A stretch of DNA of 64,000 nucleotides from Strigamia acuminata (Eukaryota > Arthropoda > Chilopoda > Geophilomorpha > Linotaeniidae), in assembly GCA_949358305.1 (NCBI GenBank), contig OX442315.1:20176427-20240426 (forward strand). The letters are read 5' to 3'. Made by a program: the position numbers and the translations under genes. Of this stretch, positions 24,903-39,568 are shown in pieces. The first letter of the stretch is position 1; the number at the start of each line of letters is the position of its first letter. The notes beneath the pieces are model-generated. The model was given only the letters and a program-made list of their open reading frames with translations, had not been told where the DNA came from and searched no databases.

Positions 24903-27900
24903 CCAAGAAAAGGGGAAAATTGAAACGGTAGATTTCATTTTTATTTTATATTAAGAAATATTTGCTGGAAAATTTATTTAGTAGAGAATGGGGTGGTGGC
25001 TGAGTCTGGTTAAGGTGAGTAGTGTGTTGGATGCTGATGAAATGGCGGTGAGGGTTTTTTCGAGTGAAGGTGGATTGTTCTGATGGTGAGGTCGTTGGGA
25101 GGCAAATTTCGTTGGCAGCAGGTGCGCCATCGGTGCGTTTTACGAGGCGCCTGCCGAACTTTACGATCCCATCAGCCGCCGTTGGGCTGACGGGCGACGA
25201 CGCTGGTGCCGAGGTGAAAATTGTTTTAAGCAACTCGAGGGGGCAAATTTTGCGGAGGAGGAAGAGGGTAAAGTGGAGGCCAGAATGACGAGAAGGTTGG
25301 CTGGGAGACGGGGAGAGGGGAAAAGAGACTCGTTCGTTTTTCAATGTATGGGATTTTCTTCACCTTACCTCAATTTGAGCTCCACTTTGAACACCGAGCT
25401 TTATTTTATTTTTTTTAAGAGGAAAAAGCAGTCGAGGGAAATCACATTAAATTTTAAAACGTGTATGAATTTCGCAGATTATATTTATATATATAAAATA
25501 TATAATAAATTCGGTTTATCAGTCGAGTCCATTTATTTTTTGACTATTCGACTTGTATTTGCGAACGTGACTTGTGTCACGATTTAAAAAATTGTGAATA
25601 AAAAATTGAACGTTTTTATTTGTTGGTTTTGTCGCCGTCAATATTTGTTTTCCTTTTGCGGAAAGACATGGAAATGGAATTGTGCCATTTATTCAAATCT
25701 TTCTTTTAATTCAATTTGTGTTTGCCGTGCATCAATTGATTTTTTTTTTCGTTCGCCCACGCCGCAACATTTTGCTACAATATTGCGATTTTTCAATGAC
25801 ATAATTTAAATTCCACACGTTTCAACCGGAATTTTATTTCCCTTTAGTGACTTAGTATATATTTTAGTTAAACAACCGGATGTTTTACTTTTTCTACTTT
25901 AAAAAAAAAAATCATGCCGTTTTAGTTTCAGTTTATTCTTGGTCGACTTACCGTTTCCCTTCTTTCCCCCCCTAGTTGTGTATGTCATTTGTGGGATCTA
26001 GCCACAGTTTCTCTTGTACGCATTCGCAGGGCATCCGAGCAAGAAACGCGGCAACGTTGCACAATACGCGGGTTGCCGAGAACGTGATTTGCTTAAAGAT
26101 GTCGAGGCACATGCACAGCACGTGTTACTGACACCCAAGTGTGCGTGGAGAGGGCACAGGCCTGTTTTCTACGAAGTGCAAGCCATGATTGCAGGTTAAT
26201 GGATCGGGGCTGTTCATCTTCCTACAGACTTACAATTTTTTCTCCATCTCTCATTCGTTTTGCTAAAAATCATTTTATTTTTAAAAAATATATATATTTA
26301 TATTTTTAGAAGTTAAAATGTTCATGTTGAAAAATTGTCTGGTGATGAAAGAAAAATGATAACAGATTTAATCTTGTGTTCTTTTTTGTTGGGAGGGAGT
26401 GTGGGGAGGGTTGGACGCGGGAAAGCCCAAATGTGAGTCGCGTGTGCTGCACGTGCTTCCATCAGACCGGTTTGGCTCGTGGGGAAGGTAGAGAGGAAAG
26501 GGACCCACTACACCTGGGGCTACCTTTTGTCATGTTGATGGCCCATTGAGAGTTGGGGAAATGAAGGGAGGTGATTTTTAAGCCTCTCTGCCCTCTTTTA
26601 TCGAGTCAACGGGGCTGACATCTGGTGCCAATGACGTCATGGAATGAACTGCGCTCATTAAGTGAAAGCAGCTCACCTGGATCTGATCCTTTCACACATG
26701 AATCGAGAGTTAAGACAATAAAGTTGTCAAGAAATGGCATTTTTTGCCGCCTTTTATTTATTGTCTTATTTGACACACTCTGACTGCAATAGAAAATTGG
26801 AGGAGGAGAAGAAGAAAAACAGTCACGTTTTGTTTATGCGCAGTGGCTAGTTTAGGAGAAAGTCTTGTATGGGCTTTTTGCACGTCGGAAGAGGGAAAAG
26901 GGGCTGTCAACTCCCGTTAGACGAAGTGACAATAGATACCCGCATCCGGGCTGCAGACACAAAGAAAGTAATGGACTCGTTCCATCGAACTCACCTTCAA
27001 TATAATAAGGGGGTGGACCTTCTCCCCCTTTCGTCTAAAAGGGTTGCTTTTCAGTGGAGTGGAAGAGAGGGAGGGGGAAGTAATATTTAAAAAAAAAAAA
27101 AGGTGATGAAATAAGGGAAAATGGGAGTTGAGCCTCCCACTCTCACCGGATCTGAATAACATGTAAAGTGAATTGGCCTGGACATTGTGTTTTATTATTA
27201 TTTTTAAATTTTTAAATTTTTTTAAATTTTTAAATTCTTTTTGATGAATTTAATCAAAAGGATAATTGGTAGACGAAGGGGTTAAATGTTAATTAAAGGT
27301 TAGGGTGGAGTTGGTGTTGTCTTTTGTGCGGAGAGAAAAGAAGTATTGGCGAGTTTGATGGATGCGTTTGTGCGGAATTGAGTGAGGCGGTTTTGCCTTT
27401 CTTTTCGTTTGACACTTGGGTTAGGAGTGTTTTCTACGTTTTGACTTGCACGTGGTGGTTTGAAGAGCAAGTGTGAGGCCAGCCTTAGGTGGTGGTTGGC
27501 GAATGAAGTAGCAAACAGTGGCCGGCTTAGAGGTCGAGTGGTGGGTCTGTCCAGTGGAGGGGGTCGGGTGGAGAAGAGGCTTAAGTCTTGCGGGGGTGGA
27601 TGTGGTCTTTGTTCTGTCCTCTGATCTAGATGAATGATGCAGGTAGAGCCAGTGCCAAGAATGCATGTAATAGCCTTGGGATGGCCAATGGCAGAGAGAA
27701 AAGGAGGAGGGAGTATGTGGGCGGGTGAAAAGAAACTCATGAGTCAGCAACTGAAACGGGGTCCATAGACGAACACTTTGGCAATCTAGATTAATCACAC
27801 AGATGGACTAAGGTGACTAGAAGCCGGCAAGAAAAAGAAGAGCGAGTTGATGGCCCTTTCTCTTCATCCCCCTTATGCATTCTACGGGGTTTGCTGGCTG

Positions 27901-28052
27901 GAAAAAGCAACGGTCCGTGCACTTTGAAATCAACAAATCCGCATCGATCACTTCGTATAACTCACCTCACTCTCACTGTTTTGTATTCCGCGTTTTGGAC
28001 AAATTTCAAAGGAAATAAAAAATGAAAAATAAAAAATAAAAATAAAAATAAA

Positions 28053-28072
28053 TTTGCAATTTGCAATTTGCA
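28053..28072. repeat. Three tandem TTTGCAA units
   Basis: Two full units and one lacking its last base, following an A-rich AAAAT-type stretch at 28016-28052. Confidence 0.75.
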
Positions 28073-31000
28073 TTAACCATTATCGCTTTTTCGCTCGTTC
28101 TGTGCTTGCTTTGCTTTTATGTAGTGTTTGAGATTTACTTTGGAGCAATAAAGGTTAATTTTTTGCTTAATCAATCGCGTTTAAGGAGTTTGGACGATGC
28201 GATGGCTGATGGAGCTTAAATGAAAACGGTTTTGTATATACATAAAATGCAAGATTGAAATTTGCGTGAAATCAATTGTGAGTTTTTTCGTTTTAAAGGT
28301 GTGTCGGAAGGGCGAGTTGAGCGTTTTCAATATGCATAATTTGCAAACCAAAAGTGTGTGTGTATGCAAATGGTGCACAGGTTCTCAATATATACGTTAC
28401 TGCTCTATGTATAATGATTGGGACTGAGTGGGACGCAGTAATGAGCAACGAGATGAAGATGATTAGGCGCCATTAGGGGTCGCTGTGTGAAAATGATTAT
28501 CATCACAAAAGAGGAGTAATTTGGGCCGAACGAAGCCGTAGGATAAGCTTCCTCTGTCTGTTTCTGCACGATGAATAGAAATTCGGTTCTTTATCTTACG
28601 ATGGACGGGGACCAACCCTTTCCCCATAAAGAAACACGGAACTCGGCGTTTTAATTTTGCAAATTGCACGGATGGATGTGGGGACAAGAAATTTTTATCT
28701 CTTTGATTTGATCAGTTCCATAAGGTCGTGCGCGCCTTATCAGAATTGAAATTAGATATTTCCAATGGGAATTGTGTAATTTAATTGAATTAATCACGAG
28801 GAATTGTATTAACAAAATTTTATCTATTATATTTTTTTTTTATATATTTCTATATTTTAATTATAAAAATCAGTTTTATAATTTTTTTTTTTTTTAAATT
28901 TGTTTTTCTAAAGGAAATGTCAAATGTGTTTGAGATTTACATTTTTTTTCAACATTTTTTTTCTAAGAAAAGAACCTGTACGTATTTTTATCTAATCATT
29001 GATTGTGGACTTTGATGTGGCATGGAATGAATTGCAGATTTAGATTTAAGAGAACTGATAAGGGGAAGAGGTTTAAAAAGTATTTAATCCTGGTAAAGTT
29101 TCCAAGTAATGCAAATCAGCGATGATTGAGAGAGACATCTATGTAGGAAATTCCGCACTTGCGATAATTTGATAAAATTTAAAAAAGATTTTTTAATTTA
29201 AAATTAAAAATAAGAATAAGAGGAAAAAAGAAGTTTAAAAAGGAAATGATGATCTTACCTTCCATATATATAAAAATAGCTGGAGGAAATTCTAGAAAAA
29301 AAAAGTATTTGTAGGTGCCAATCAGACACCTCGACGACACCTTTTTAGACGAAGAACATCATTTTGCCCTTATATGGAAGATCAATAAAAATGGTCGGGT
29401 AATGGAAGTGTTGTTTGCTGATGGCTATCCTGGGGACACCGAGATCTGTTATCTATCACGGTTAGGAATGAAAAATAAATCATATACCTTCAAAAGACAA
29501 AATACTCAGCAATTTTTTTCCCCTTCTTCTCCTCTTCTGGTTTATATAAAGATTTCATGTTTAATGTCAGTTATTTTTTACTGATTGATCGATGGCTCGA
29601 GGGTTTTGGTGTTATCTTTAAGGGGGCAGGTTGCTGAAGATGACTGGGCCCTTCATTTACTTATCATTCGCCTTTAGAAAGAGTTGGGATTGGTCACCTG
29701 GAAAGAGGAAACACTCATTTCCTTTATCCCCGTCCTACTTAACCTTTGAACTTTGCTTTACATCGACACACACACACACACAACTGTCGGACCAATCTCA
29801 ACACGCACGGATCACCTCCTTCAGCTTCCACGGTAAGGGTTATGTAAATTTGTTTAATTTCTCTTTTTAATTCGCAATAATGAACCTCGACACTGGATAG
29901 ATGTCATTGGTGAGACGTTAGAACTTATATTAGCCGTGACACGTCATGGCGCCTTCGTCTAAAAATGTTGATACGTATCAAATGTCATTTTGATTCACCC
30001 ACATCAGGTGGCAGTTACCGAAAGGCGTTTGTCTATCGATGGAATTTGCGGCAATAAAAAATAATGAGTTTTACCATGACTCATTTTTAGTTCACCTGAG
30101 GACAGTTGAGGGCGCACTCTGCCACGCACAAATCTCCCCTTCGTTCGCTGTTGCCGCTTAAAAACACACATGAAACCCAGATGTGCACGTGTGGGAGGTA
30201 AAAACCCGACTGCACCTTCACCGAAGGAGGGTGGGAGCGGGGGGAGGGGGATTAGTCACTGCAGTTGTAAGACGAGGCCCCAGGTTTAGAAATTTTACTT
30301 GCCTACATGAAGCGCCCTCTCACCTCCCACGCACTCATCCACCTCACCCCTCGTTTTACCCCTGAGCCGACGTCCCGTGTCTCGTCTCTCTTTTTCTCTC
30401 CTCCAGGGCCATGAATCACCCTCATCTGTTGAGGTTGGGCTCCACTTCCCTCTGTACCTGGCTTTATTTATGATGTCAACCATTAAAAGTGACATCTCGT
30501 GAGGGAGGCGGTAAGCTGGATAAGCAACACTGATAAAACACTGAAAGCTTTGTCCTTTTGCTCCTAGTTGGCCAAGATTGTGTTTTTATTTAGTGCAAAG
30601 TGTATGGTTTGCAGTAATTGACAAACACTGGCCAATTTTATTTTTAGCATAAACTGGAGGCTTTTTGAATGGACTCGCTTGTTTATTACGGTTTCGTACG
30701 CTTTTAAAAGTCTCGTTAAGTTATTTATTTATTTGTTTTTATTTATATTTTTGCTGTGGAATGAAATGTCAGGTGGAGATGGAGGTTGGCAAAGGGAGTC
30801 ACGTGATGTTGTGTGGCGCTGTCTCATCACTGGCTGGAAACTTGATAGGTGCCACATCTGGCAGGAGAAGAAAGGCAGCGTCCTAGTTTGTGTCTGGTGA
30901 CCACTCCTACACGAGATAAAAAAAAAAAATAGAAAAATAGAAAAATAAAAAGGGAAAAGGTCGAGTCGGTGTGTTTTAGGCGTGGCAGGTTTGTAAAATA

Positions 31001-32976
31001 TTGCATTTTATCGGGTTTTAATTTATAAAGTTGGCAACGGAACTGTGGTCAGTTTAATTTAGAGGGCAAAGGTGTGCAAGTTTATAGTTGTGGTTAAGTG
31101 GTGTTTACCATGGGTATAAGTTAAGTTAGTAGCTCAGTTGCAGTTTGCTGCATGTGGCAGGACATGAAATAGAAACCGACTCGACTCGGTTCAGGATCAA
31201 AGTAAGCGAGTCAAATGCAGCGTGACAGTAGCGTTGAACGTTCGGGCTCAGGTGCGATCGTTCTCGAGATAATGATTGTGGCCAGAGCACAAAGAGACAG
31301 CGAGGGAAACGTATAATTAACGCCTCACCTGCCTCTTCATTCCATCGATTACACGCAGGTGGAAGTGGAAACGGCGCACCGATCGATTTTGCGACTCATA
31401 ATCACCCAAAAGCCATCAACGCTGCGTTTCCTTTCATGTTTTTGACATTTTTTTTTTTTGGTTTTTTGATTTTAATAAAATACCTGAACCGAATGATCCA
31501 TTTTTTTGAGTTGGAACGAGGGAGGGCGTTGATGATCTCAGAGCGTCACCTGGTGCTGATTGAGCGTAGGTGGTTGAGTCGTTAAGGGGTAATTTTGTAG
31601 TGGTGGATAATGCCATTAATCATGCAGTAAATCATGATTGGATCGAATTTGAAATGCAATTTAAGGGATTAAGAGAAGGGCTATTGATGAATTTCTTTTG
31701 ATTATTTTAAATCATTTATTTTATTTTTTTTTTATTTTTTTTTTTTATAATGGAAGTGTTTTAAAATTGAAGTGGTTTTGTTTTTGATTTGAAATTAATG
31801 TGAGGAGAAAATATTAAAAGGTAGAAGCAAATGTTTTGTAGTGAAGAGAAAGGGGAGAAAACATTACATTTCCATAAATTAGGTTTGGAGAGACCTGAGC
31901 CTGCTTTTATATGAATTGCTGGCAGCAAACTGTGTTTGCATTAGAAAGCGAAGTGGAGGGAGTCATTTAGTAGAGTAAAGGCTGAAACACACCAACTGTG
32001 TCATGGCTTCGTTTTTCAATTTAATTTCATTTTGTGCTCCGGTTTTGATTTAGCTTTTAGCGCACTTGAAATTATTGAAGTTGCTTCCAACTACACCAAA
32101 TTTCTTTTTTTTTTTTCTTCTTTTTCTTTTTTTCTTTCTTTCTGACTTTAAAAAAATTACACTTTTCTTTTGTTTTTGTTTTGGGTTTGTTGCTGCATTT
32201 GAAGCGCATTACCTGAAATTCTATCCCTAGGGTTGACTGTTTATTGACGCAGCCATGTGTTGATGCACTTGAAGTCGGACTTGTGGTTTTAGTAATTTTA
32301 GTCTTTAGCTAAACTGCAAGCAAACAATTCTTTTTTTTTTTAATTTAAAAAAAAAAAATTTTTTTATATTACATATATAAAAAAAAAATGTAACAAACTG
32401 TATTTATTTTTATAGGCCAACGTTGTTAAATTTTTTATCCTTTTCATCTTGGGCTTCTACAATTTCAGAGAAATGTGGTCAAAGGTGAAGTATTTGTCTT
32501 TAATTGGCTGATTTATCGTAAGTGTACATAGGAAAAGTGAGAGGAGGCTTTAGATTGGCGCAGAGGTCGTCCATTTGCCTCGTGCTTCGCATAAACCATT
32601 CAATTACTTTGTTATTTTCAACTTGGCCCACAAAGGGTTAATTGAAATATGCCCATGTGCTGCCATTTAAATTGTTGCGAGAGATAAAAATGCATGAGAA
32701 AAAAAAAACACGGCTTGAAATGCCAAAATTCATAATAGCATTTCTTCGTCAACGTACTACGTTGCTATTGCTACAAAAATAAAACCCGTAAAAAATTTAG
32801 TTCAAGCTTAAACTTAGTCATGTAAAACGTGAAATATGAATGCGATGAAAGTTTAATAAAAAGGATGTGAAAATAAGGAAACATTTTATTTACGTGTTGC
32901 ATCATGAATTGTAAACACGTGTGATTTTTTTTCCTTCCTTCATTGATTTATGTAAGTGGTTGTAACATTACTTTAA

Positions 32977-32986
32977 CTATAAATAG
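32977..32986. promoter_or_regulatory. MEF2 consensus site CTATAAATAG
   Basis: An exact match to the MEF2 consensus YTAWWWWTAR. zfh1 is expressed in mesoderm and muscle precursors in Drosophila, so a MEF2 site in its intron is reasonable, but a single site is weak evidence. Confidence 0.4.
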
Positions 32987-34123
32987 GCACTGTGACATAT
33001 AAAGAAGGAGTTAAACCTCATTTTTTACCTGTCACCTATGAGGTGTGAGCGCAATCCTTCACGCCGATGGATGGGATAAAAAGGATTTCTGAGGAAAAAT
33101 CTGTTTTTCCCAAGTCGGGATTTGACTAAAGCAGAAAAGGAAAGGCAAACGTGCACCCCGCAGACCGCGATCTGGTCACGGAAAGCAGACATTATTTTTA
33201 GGATCCCCTCGCTCGCATTTTATATTCCCCACCCGATTCTCTATATACATATCTCGCCGAGGCTCGCAGCCAAAAAGACAGGACACAGGATGGAGTCCAA
33301 TTCACTTGGCGACCTCTTTCTTCAATTTCTCTAAGTGTAATGCACTGTTGTGGTTTTTTTTTTTAGTTATTATAATGGTAAAGTTTGAGTTTATAAAGCA
33401 GTTTGGGCGTTCTATTTCTATTTCTTTCCGAACACTTATTTGAAGTGCAAAGTTGAATAGTTTTTCACATTATTCAAAGCGTGAAATCAAGTTGGACATA
33501 TTCTTTTACGGAGTACTATTTATACCGAGTGCAACATGACAGATAAATAAGTTGGGCCTGTTGATTAATTCGCTTAGCACGCGACAAAGAGACCAACACT
33601 TGTGACCGGTGGATGCTGGGTAGAAATCCGAGGTCAAACCTCAATAGGTCTTCGGGGACCAATGAGAAGACGCGTTTCCATGTGTACACGTCGGATACCC
33701 ATCCCCTACCTCTATTTTCGTCCCCGCCACCTCTCCATGACTGCCCTTCCAACCACCTTAACGCTGTCATCCAATCACCGCGACGGATTTATGTCAAATT
33801 AGAGCTGGCCCATGTGCGCGTGTTGTGCTGCAGACTCCTTGATTCATGACGAGACCTCGTTTAATTGCATCCCAGGTTATGGTCCTCATAAAATCTCAGG
33901 CCTGGCATCGGAGGCGAAGGGGCGACCTCCTACGCTTGGCCTTTGCCACTGAAGGGAGTGAGCGACCTCTTCACTTCTTCACTGCGAGCCCGTACGAGGC
34001 AATAGTGGATGCAATAGAACGCGTTGCTTATCGCTCCATCAGTCGTTTGTGCCAAAGTGTTAAGAGCTTGTTTGATGCTTCGCCGTATCTTTTCATTTCT
34101 TGATTGGGTTTCATCTTCCTTTC

Positions 34124-34149
34124 CTCTCTCTCTCTCTCTCTCTCTCTCT
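34124..34149. repeat. (CT)13 microsatellite
   Basis: About 13 uninterrupted CT units. Further imperfect CT arrays lie at 7084-7121 and 51355-51387. Confidence 0.85.
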
Positions 34150-37100
34150 TTTCTGCAAAGATGGTAGCGTCCCTCGTTAATCGAGTCTTTATTTATTGAA
34201 GACCGCGTGACAGCCAATTAACTCGTTAAAACGAATTCCTTGCATCATGGAGCATGAGAATAATAAAAAGAAATTTCCTCCTCCTCCTCCCTGAATTTTC
34301 TGATGATCTATCAGAAAAAATTAAGAGTTAAATGATATTGTTGGAATAAATTCGTTGACGGATAGAGAAAAAAGGGGGAAATTATTTGGTGTCATTAACT
34401 TTAATACTCGCTGCAAGATGGTGGCCAGAGTCGAGTTAAGTGAAATTATGATGGTATTTTTTTTTTTTTTTTTTTTTAAATTAATTTAGTTTTTAATTTT
34501 TTTTTTGAGGAAATGTATAAGGAGGCGAGTTGTTTTCAAGTTGAGTAGAAACTACCTGCTTGCGTGCTGTGTATATGCAGTGCCGGTGTGCAACGAGGAA
34601 TTTGGTGGCACATAACACGCTCTAGGTTAGAGTTTGCTGGACTCTTATATTGATGGTTGGTGGCATGCCAACTATTCGGAGCGGCACAAAGTAGTGGATT
34701 TCCATAAAACTCAGCAGCTTGCCGCACACCTGTGCAGGGTCGGCCCAAATGACGAAATAGCGGCTCGTGTTTTCACCCTTCTTTTTTTTTCACTTAAGAT
34801 TTTTCCTATTTTTATTTCATCTTTTTTTTTATATCTTTTTTTTTTTTTTTTTTTTAAATTTAATTTTGGATTTTGGAATTACAGCGAGCTTTATTTTGAT
34901 GAAGTAAAATAAAGTGAGGAAAAATCCACGGGGGTGTAAGTTTGCCGCCGTGTCTTCTAATTGAATCTGTTGGCAGATTAATGTACGCAGAACCAGTTGT
35001 AATCCCAAATTACAATTCTCTCCGGTTTTGATATTAATTTGGTCGGCGCTGTTCCGTTAAAAGGAACGAGACGGAGAATGGGGAGAGGATATGGGTGCAA
35101 GTTGGTATAATCTGGGCCATCGGCACCGCCAATTAAAGAGGATTTAGACAAAAGAGGCAGGGAACACCCCAATTTAGACGTGTATAATGCGAAATTGCGA
35201 AATTTAATGTACGTCAAGTGAATGGAAATAAACAGATAAAAAAATATGGTGGACTTTATTGCATGGTTTCTCGTGTCTATTGATTTTTTTTTCTTTTTTT
35301 TTCTTTTCTTTTTGCCCTTTTCTTTCACCGCTTTAGACCTTGTTCTTGATCGAACCCGAGATCCTCCTACCCACCGGAAGTAATAAAGGAGTTTTGCGCA
35401 GGGCTTGCAGGACAAATTCAGGTGTAATGTAGTTGAGTTGTTCAATTTCTTTCGTGTTTGTTGGACTTGTGGTCACTAGATTTGGACTGCAGGACATTTG
35501 ACGCGAATTGGACAAGAAGTTTATAATACAAAATGTAAAAAGGGGAAAAGTAAGAGTTGAAATGTAGTTGATTGTAGAATGAATTTGTTGGCATCAACAA
35601 GATTTTAGTGAGATTTGCAATAGCTGAATCTGACAGTGAAATTTATTAAGGCATTCAAAACCGTTGCAGCATAGTTATTTTCAATTTTCCCCCTCTTTTT
35701 ATGAAAACAATTCTGGAGTGGGTGAGAAGTGATTTTTTTTCTCTGTTTCTTGTGTGTGCCTGTCATCTGGAGTTGAGTGCCTTCACTGACGCGCTTTTGC
35801 TCATGTTAGTAAACTCTGAGGGAGCGTGTAATTTTATAACAAGCCGTTAAGTGATAAAATCAGAGCCGGGGAAAATGAGAGAAAAACGTCTCTTCTTCGT
35901 CTTTGCTGGATCCATATTTGTAGAGGGGAGAAAATTCTCTCTAACTGGTTGCAGTGCATTTGTTTTCCATATTGAGAAAGAAAGAAAAAAATTTGCCCAA
36001 GTTCTTTGCTCGCGCAATTTTTCCATTAGCATGGAAATTGAGGGAAAGGGAACGAGAAATTCGTCGGTTTAGGCGTCACAATGTCGCCGGTATTAAGATT
36101 CGGTTCTGATTAATGGCTTGTGGGTGGTTGGGTGGGGGAATGGTGGGAGATCGACGGAGGTTGATGTTCAGTGGTGGAGTTTGGTTTCAACACGGGAATC
36201 CCTCGGGGAACTCTTCGTTTTCCATTCTGATGGTTGCAAATAATTCGCGGGAGAAATATGGATGGGAAAATTGGCATTTCCAATCTGGTGAATGAGCAAA
36301 TTTGACAGGTAGAATTTTGAAGAAAAGAATAAACGGAAATTATTGAAACTCGATTTTTTTTTTTTTTTTTTTTTTTTCTTTTTGTGATCTTTCTCTTTTT
36401 TCTTTTCACATTATCAATATAAATATTTATGTTGAGATGAGTGCGCCATAAAACTGGATTTTTGCCAGTTTAACCCTTTGAACTTTTCGTCTCAGTGTGT
36501 TTTTGATGCGGTGCCAATTAACTCGTTTTGAGTAGCCAATGTCAAAATAAGTCAGACTAAAATTTATCTTACTCCATTTTTTTTTTTTTTTTTTAAAAAA
36601 GAAATAAAAAGATTATTTATTACGTAATTTTTATTTTTTTATTTTGAGAAATAAAATGTAAGAGTTTTCATGTGGTTGAAATTTATAATGCAGAGCATAC
36701 AATGCCGACTTAGTGCGAATTAAGAATTGAAATTTTCTTATTATACCGGTTTAAGAAAAGCAATTTAAATGTACATTTGGCACATTTTACTGCGTAATAT
36801 TGGCCATGATAATTTGAAAGGGGTTTTCAGTCGACTCTCGGTTACGGTGGATTGTGGTTGACACTTTGGGATTTGCTTTAACTTTTTATGAGTCGTAAAA
36901 ATTGTGGACCACACATGCATTTTTGTTTTGTAGCTCAAAGAGAATTTAATCTCGAGTAGAAAATAAACTAAAAAAAAAAAAGTTGTTTCTCTCGCATGTT
37001 GTAGAACAAAACGATTAGTATGATTTGACGTATATAAAGCGGAAACTTTATTGAAGGCGCTCGCGTACACTCGGGGAAATCAGTTGAGTCCATCGCTTCT

Positions 37101-37560
37101 TGAGGGCGGGCAGTTAAGAGACAATGGCGATTCTCTGCGCAGACCAATTTAGTTCGAGTCATATAGCCGACAGTGAATGGTTTTACAGCGAAAAAACTTG
37201 TACTTAACACCATAAAAGAATAAAATGGGAAAGAAAAAAAAATTGAAAACATCTGTATTTTGTTTGTGTGTCATTTGTGCGGACCCCAAGTGAAAATGGT
37301 AAAAATTTGCAAAAAGATAGGAGTTGAGCCTGATTGGTGAAAAGGTAGATAAGAATTTGTCTAGTGGTGGACAAAAGAGTAATAAGTGAACTGCTCCGAG
37401 TGACCTGTGGTTAGTGTGTAGTTGGGCAGGAGCAGTGGCCACTGTCTGATCGTACAAAGCCGCAGTTACCAGCGTTTGTTTTGTGTTTGCTTTGCCAGAT
37501 TAATGCAGGTCAGTTTGTTTAACTTTGTTTGTTTATTTGTTTTTAATTTCTTTTTGGGGA

Positions 37561-37584
37561 TTTTTTTTTTTTTTTTTTTTTTTT
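37561..37584. repeat. T24 homopolymer
   Basis: One of the longest of many T runs on the plus strand; others of 15 or more are near 2609, 34459, 34832, 36356, 36579, 43961, 48621, 53691 and 62338. Runs of A of this length are absent. Confidence 0.9.
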
Positions 37585-39555
37585 GTGGAAAAATATTTAT
37601 TTTTACATGACTGAGGTCGAATGTTGGGAGTCTTGCGTGACACTGGACTGTGAAAAAGGGGCGATGGAGACACAAAGACGGTCTTTGATCAAATTGAGAA
37701 TGAGGAAGATGAGGTTGTGAAGTTGTTTGGGGTTTGGTGTTGGATGTTGGATGCACCTGTTTTTTTCCCGAGTGTTTTGAGTGGCGCCGTTTCCCGAACT
37801 TATTTTAGCCTTTGTGCAAGGCGCGTGTTTTAAATGGAATAAGATATGGAGGGCGAAAAAAGGAAATGCGCGGCCTCGTTCTGAATGCACAAGTTTTGAG
37901 ATAAGACATCTTTTACATCCTCGTGATGCAAACGCTCTCGCTTTTGTGTCTTACGACTCTAGCACCTGTGCGCGGTGTTGGTTGTATTCTGTTCTGCCCC
38001 GTTTCGTTTTCTTCGAAATAAAGATGACACACTACATTCCTTTACTTTAAGCTTTTTTTTTCCTTCTCTTTACTTAAAAAAAAATATATATATATAAAAA
38101 AAAAAAGACGTGACATGGTTCCAGAATATGCCATTCATTTCATTTTTTCTCGCGAGGGTTTGTTGTGACAAAATTGAAAAGTTGTTGCTTTAGTGTGAGT
38201 TACGTGGTTGAGAAAAGGTTTGAAAAATGTAACCAGCATGCGTTTGCTGAGTGGACGTATTTATTTTTCACCATCAAGTCGTTTTTTTTTCTGTCCTATT
38301 TGGCTCGCAGCCAGGTGTTTTCACACCTTTTGAACGTGGTATATTTGCCAATTGCACTTCACTCGAAGGTCTGTTTGGCAGTTGCCTGTTAAAGCACCAT
38401 CACGTTAGTAAATGTGCGTCGCGTCCAATGGACCGTGACCAATCAGCTCCAGGTTCACATGTGTTCAGTTTGAAAGAGCAAAAAGTAAGAGGACAAAGAG
38501 AGAGAGAACAGGAAGAAAAACAAACAAAGAAAGGGAAAAGAATGGAATAGAAGAAGAGGGGCAAATTAGGGCTCAGTTGAAATAAATACATCGGTTTGCT
38601 CCATTAGACGCGGGTTGAAAAAGAGGGAATGGTTGCGTCTATTAGGATATAACATTCCGTGGGTTTAAACCATCTGAGAAATCAAACGAGCCACAGAGTT
38701 TTGAGTGGCAACTAACCGTGCACTCTTGGGAATTGCGTTTGATTCTTATTTTTAGGTTAAAGGTTTTAAATCTCTTGAGATTAGTTTAGAAGGTTGAATT
38801 TATTGATTTTTGTCTGCGATTCTTCCAACTACACCTTCAATTTTTTTTTCGTCTATTTTTTGTGTGTGTATGTCTTCAGTTAACATATGACTATCGACAA
38901 TCTGTCATAGATTTGTCTTTTTTTATTTCATTTTACGAGATCTTCAAAATTGGAGTTTATGGACAATTTTTTTTTTTTCTATTTTTTTTTTTTTCTTTTG
39001 TTTTTTTTTTGTAAAATTTCCTGTAATGTTTTGATTATTTAAAAAAAAAACAAAAAACATTTTTTTTTTCAATTATATAAACAAATATGATTAAATTCTC
39101 ATATTTAGGATTCTTATCACATTCCTAAAAAGATTAAATTTAAAGATAAAAATAAAAATTAGGAAACAACTGAATAAAATTGAACAATTTTAATCCCGTT
39201 TGTATTCGAGCAACCATTTTGTTATTTAAAAAAAAAATGTATTTCTTGACGTAGTAATGTAATTGAAAGGTTGAATAAGTTTTCTCATCACTTTAATGTG
39301 AATTCAGTACAGCATATTATTTATTTTCTTGTGAATGGAATGAGTAGATGTGGAATTGTGATCTGAGAAATCCTTTGAGTTGAGCTAATCGATCCCCCTA
39401 CGAAGGGAAAGGAAGGGAAGGGAACGGAGGGTGTTTCGGTTGGACGGGAAAAGGGATGTACGTGGGGGTGCATAAAAGGTATCACCAATAACGACATATG
39501 TATATTTTATCCCTTGCTCACAAAACTGTATCCACTATTTGGAGGCGGGATGAGG

Positions 39556-39568
39556 GTTGCCTAGCAAC
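39556..39568. promoter_or_regulatory. RFX X-box GTTGCC-T-AGCAAC
   Basis: Both half-sites match the X-box consensus for RFX factors with a one-base spacer, inside a longer palindrome GGTTGC-CTA-GCAACC (39555-39569). About 45 bases downstream, GACGCTGGT (39613-39621) and ACTAGCGTC (39629-39637) form a further inverted repeat. The neighbourhood is GC-richer and looks like a compact regulatory element; I see no exon beside it. Confidence 0.55.

Noticed and set aside
27300-27798. Two overlapping minus-strand frames of 146 and 125 codons
   Set aside because: Pro/Thr/Ser/His low-complexity peptides arising from a TG-rich plus strand; no start or splice evidence.
29051-29065. 15-base identity to the 3' part of miR-184 (GAGAACTGATAAGGG)
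   Set aside because: The seed bases at the 5' end of miR-184 are absent and no complementary 5' arm is found upstream, so no precursor hairpin is supported.
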